In this document: piece after piece, positions 63,697-64,000 of the stretch
How the letters are laid out: the number at the start of each line of letters is the position of its first letter
Numbering within the stretch: position 1 is the first letter of the stretch
Assembly: GCA_030425385.1 (NCBI GenBank)
Contig: JAUIAH010000043.1
Location: forward strand, 1 to 64,000
Origin: Verrucomicrobiia bacterium
GTDB lineage: Bacteria > Verrucomicrobiota > Verrucomicrobiia > Verrucomicrobiales > DEV007
Length of the DNA: 64,000 nt
Direction of reading: 5' to 3'
Made by a program: the position numbers and the translations under genes
The notes under the pieces: generated by a model
Told to the model about the DNA's origin: nothing
What the model saw: only the letters and a program-made list of their open reading frames with translations
Databases searched by the model: none

Positions 63697-64000
63697 ATGC
63701 CACGCCCATTCCATCCACTTCTTGCTGCCGCTTTCGTCCTGCTCAGCCTTACGTTGGGACGAGCTCAGCCTAACGTCATCATTATCTACACGGACGATCA
63801 AGGCTCCCTCGATCTCGGGTGCTACGGTTCGGATGATTTGCAAACCCCTCATCTCGACGCGCTTGCCCAGCGCGGGGTCCGCTTCACGCAAATGTATGCG
63901 CCCTCAGCCATTTGCTCTGCCTCTCGCGCAGGATTGCTCACGGGACGCCTGCCAGCACGTGCTGGCGTTCCGGGAAATGTGTCCTCTTACCAAGGCAAAG
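63697..64000 (+). CDS. Sulfatase, N-terminal part (cut by window end)
   Basis: The first 101 residues of a sulfatase: signal peptide (LLAAAFVLLSLTLGRA), the metal-binding NVIIIYTDDQG, the conserved LGCYGSDDLQTPHLDALAQRG, and the signature CSASRAGLLTGR, whose Cys should be converted to formylglycine. Here the third position is Ala rather than the usual Pro (C-x-A-x-R), which is accepted in some sulfatases. It starts 24 bp after the CotH gene on the same strand, so the two are probably co-transcribed. The rest lies outside the window. Confidence 0.9.
   Translation, partial: MPRPFHPLLAAAFVLLSLTLGRAQPNVIIIYTDDQGSLDLGCYGSDDLQTPHLDALAQRGVRFTQMYAPSAICSASRAGLLTGRLPARAGVPGNVSSYQGK

Overview
The window looks like a chromosomal segment of a Verrucomicrobiota bacterium, GC-rich (my impression is mid to high fifties percent) apart from the first ~5 kb. 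The lineage signals are: the 51-residue small basic protein known from Chlamydiae and Verrucomicrobia (9388-9543); the PVC-type gene families PSD1/DUF1549-DUF1553, DUF1501 and sulfatase; a c-type cytochrome fused to a 'membrane-bound dehydrogenase' propeller; a PEP-CTERM protein; and a dnaE2 preceded by TGTTC-N4-GAACA, the LexA-box form reported for Verrucomicrobia.

Layout. 1-5 kb: an AT-richer, probably acquired stretch. It opens with the right end of what looks like an IS3-family element, followed by a 5'-shortened HExxH protease-like gene and three unrecognised proteins that each have a signal peptide and a C-terminal membrane anchor, separated by palindromic and tandem repeats. 5-10.6 kb: SOS-type dnaE2 with its operator, a vapBC toxin-antitoxin pair flanked by 23-bp direct repeats, the small basic protein, an RsuA/RluB-type pseudouridine synthase and a dodecin. 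10.7-15.2 kb: a 1458-residue ThuA/propeller/HEAT/cytochrome c protein. 15.2-30.5 kb: a long run on the minus strand with many overlapping start/stop codons: PSD1, sulfatase and DUF1501; then menC, menE, a PQQ-type propeller, an ECF sigma factor, a candidate anti-sigma protein and a PDZ protein; then a PEP-CTERM protein, a PfkB sugar kinase, a DUF4261 protein and an aldo/keto reductase. 30.5-38 kb: a beta-barrel protein, a DedA/DUF547/flavin-disulfide-reductase operon, a 740-bp gene-free zone of palindromic repeats, and a 938-residue metzincin-type protease. 38-41.7 kb: a membrane protein, an A-type Fe-S carrier, argD-argF and a CAU tRNA. 41.7-50.3 kb: two tandem paralogous membrane proteins, ExbB, ExbD, a large TPR protein, a WxxxDP-repeat protein, DUF1294, a small membrane protein and a SirB1-like protein. 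50.3-64 kb: a second PSD1 (with LamG) and DUF1501 pair, a lipoprotein, 2-oxoacid dehydrogenase E1 alpha/beta, a serine beta-lactamase-family hydrolase, a CotH/lamin-tail protein and the start of another sulfatase.

How the parts may fit: most of the accessory content is the secreted carbohydrate/sulfate-ester degradation and envelope machinery typical of the phylum. The arginine genes, menaquinone genes, Fe-S carrier and tRNA are ordinary housekeeping. The most interesting items are the palindromic repeat cluster at 34.4-35.1 kb, the men/propeller/sigma/anti-sigma/PDZ operon, the vapBC module between direct repeats, and short AT-rich patches embedded in otherwise GC-rich PSD1 and DUF1501 genes. 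I found no CRISPR array, prophage or rRNA operon.
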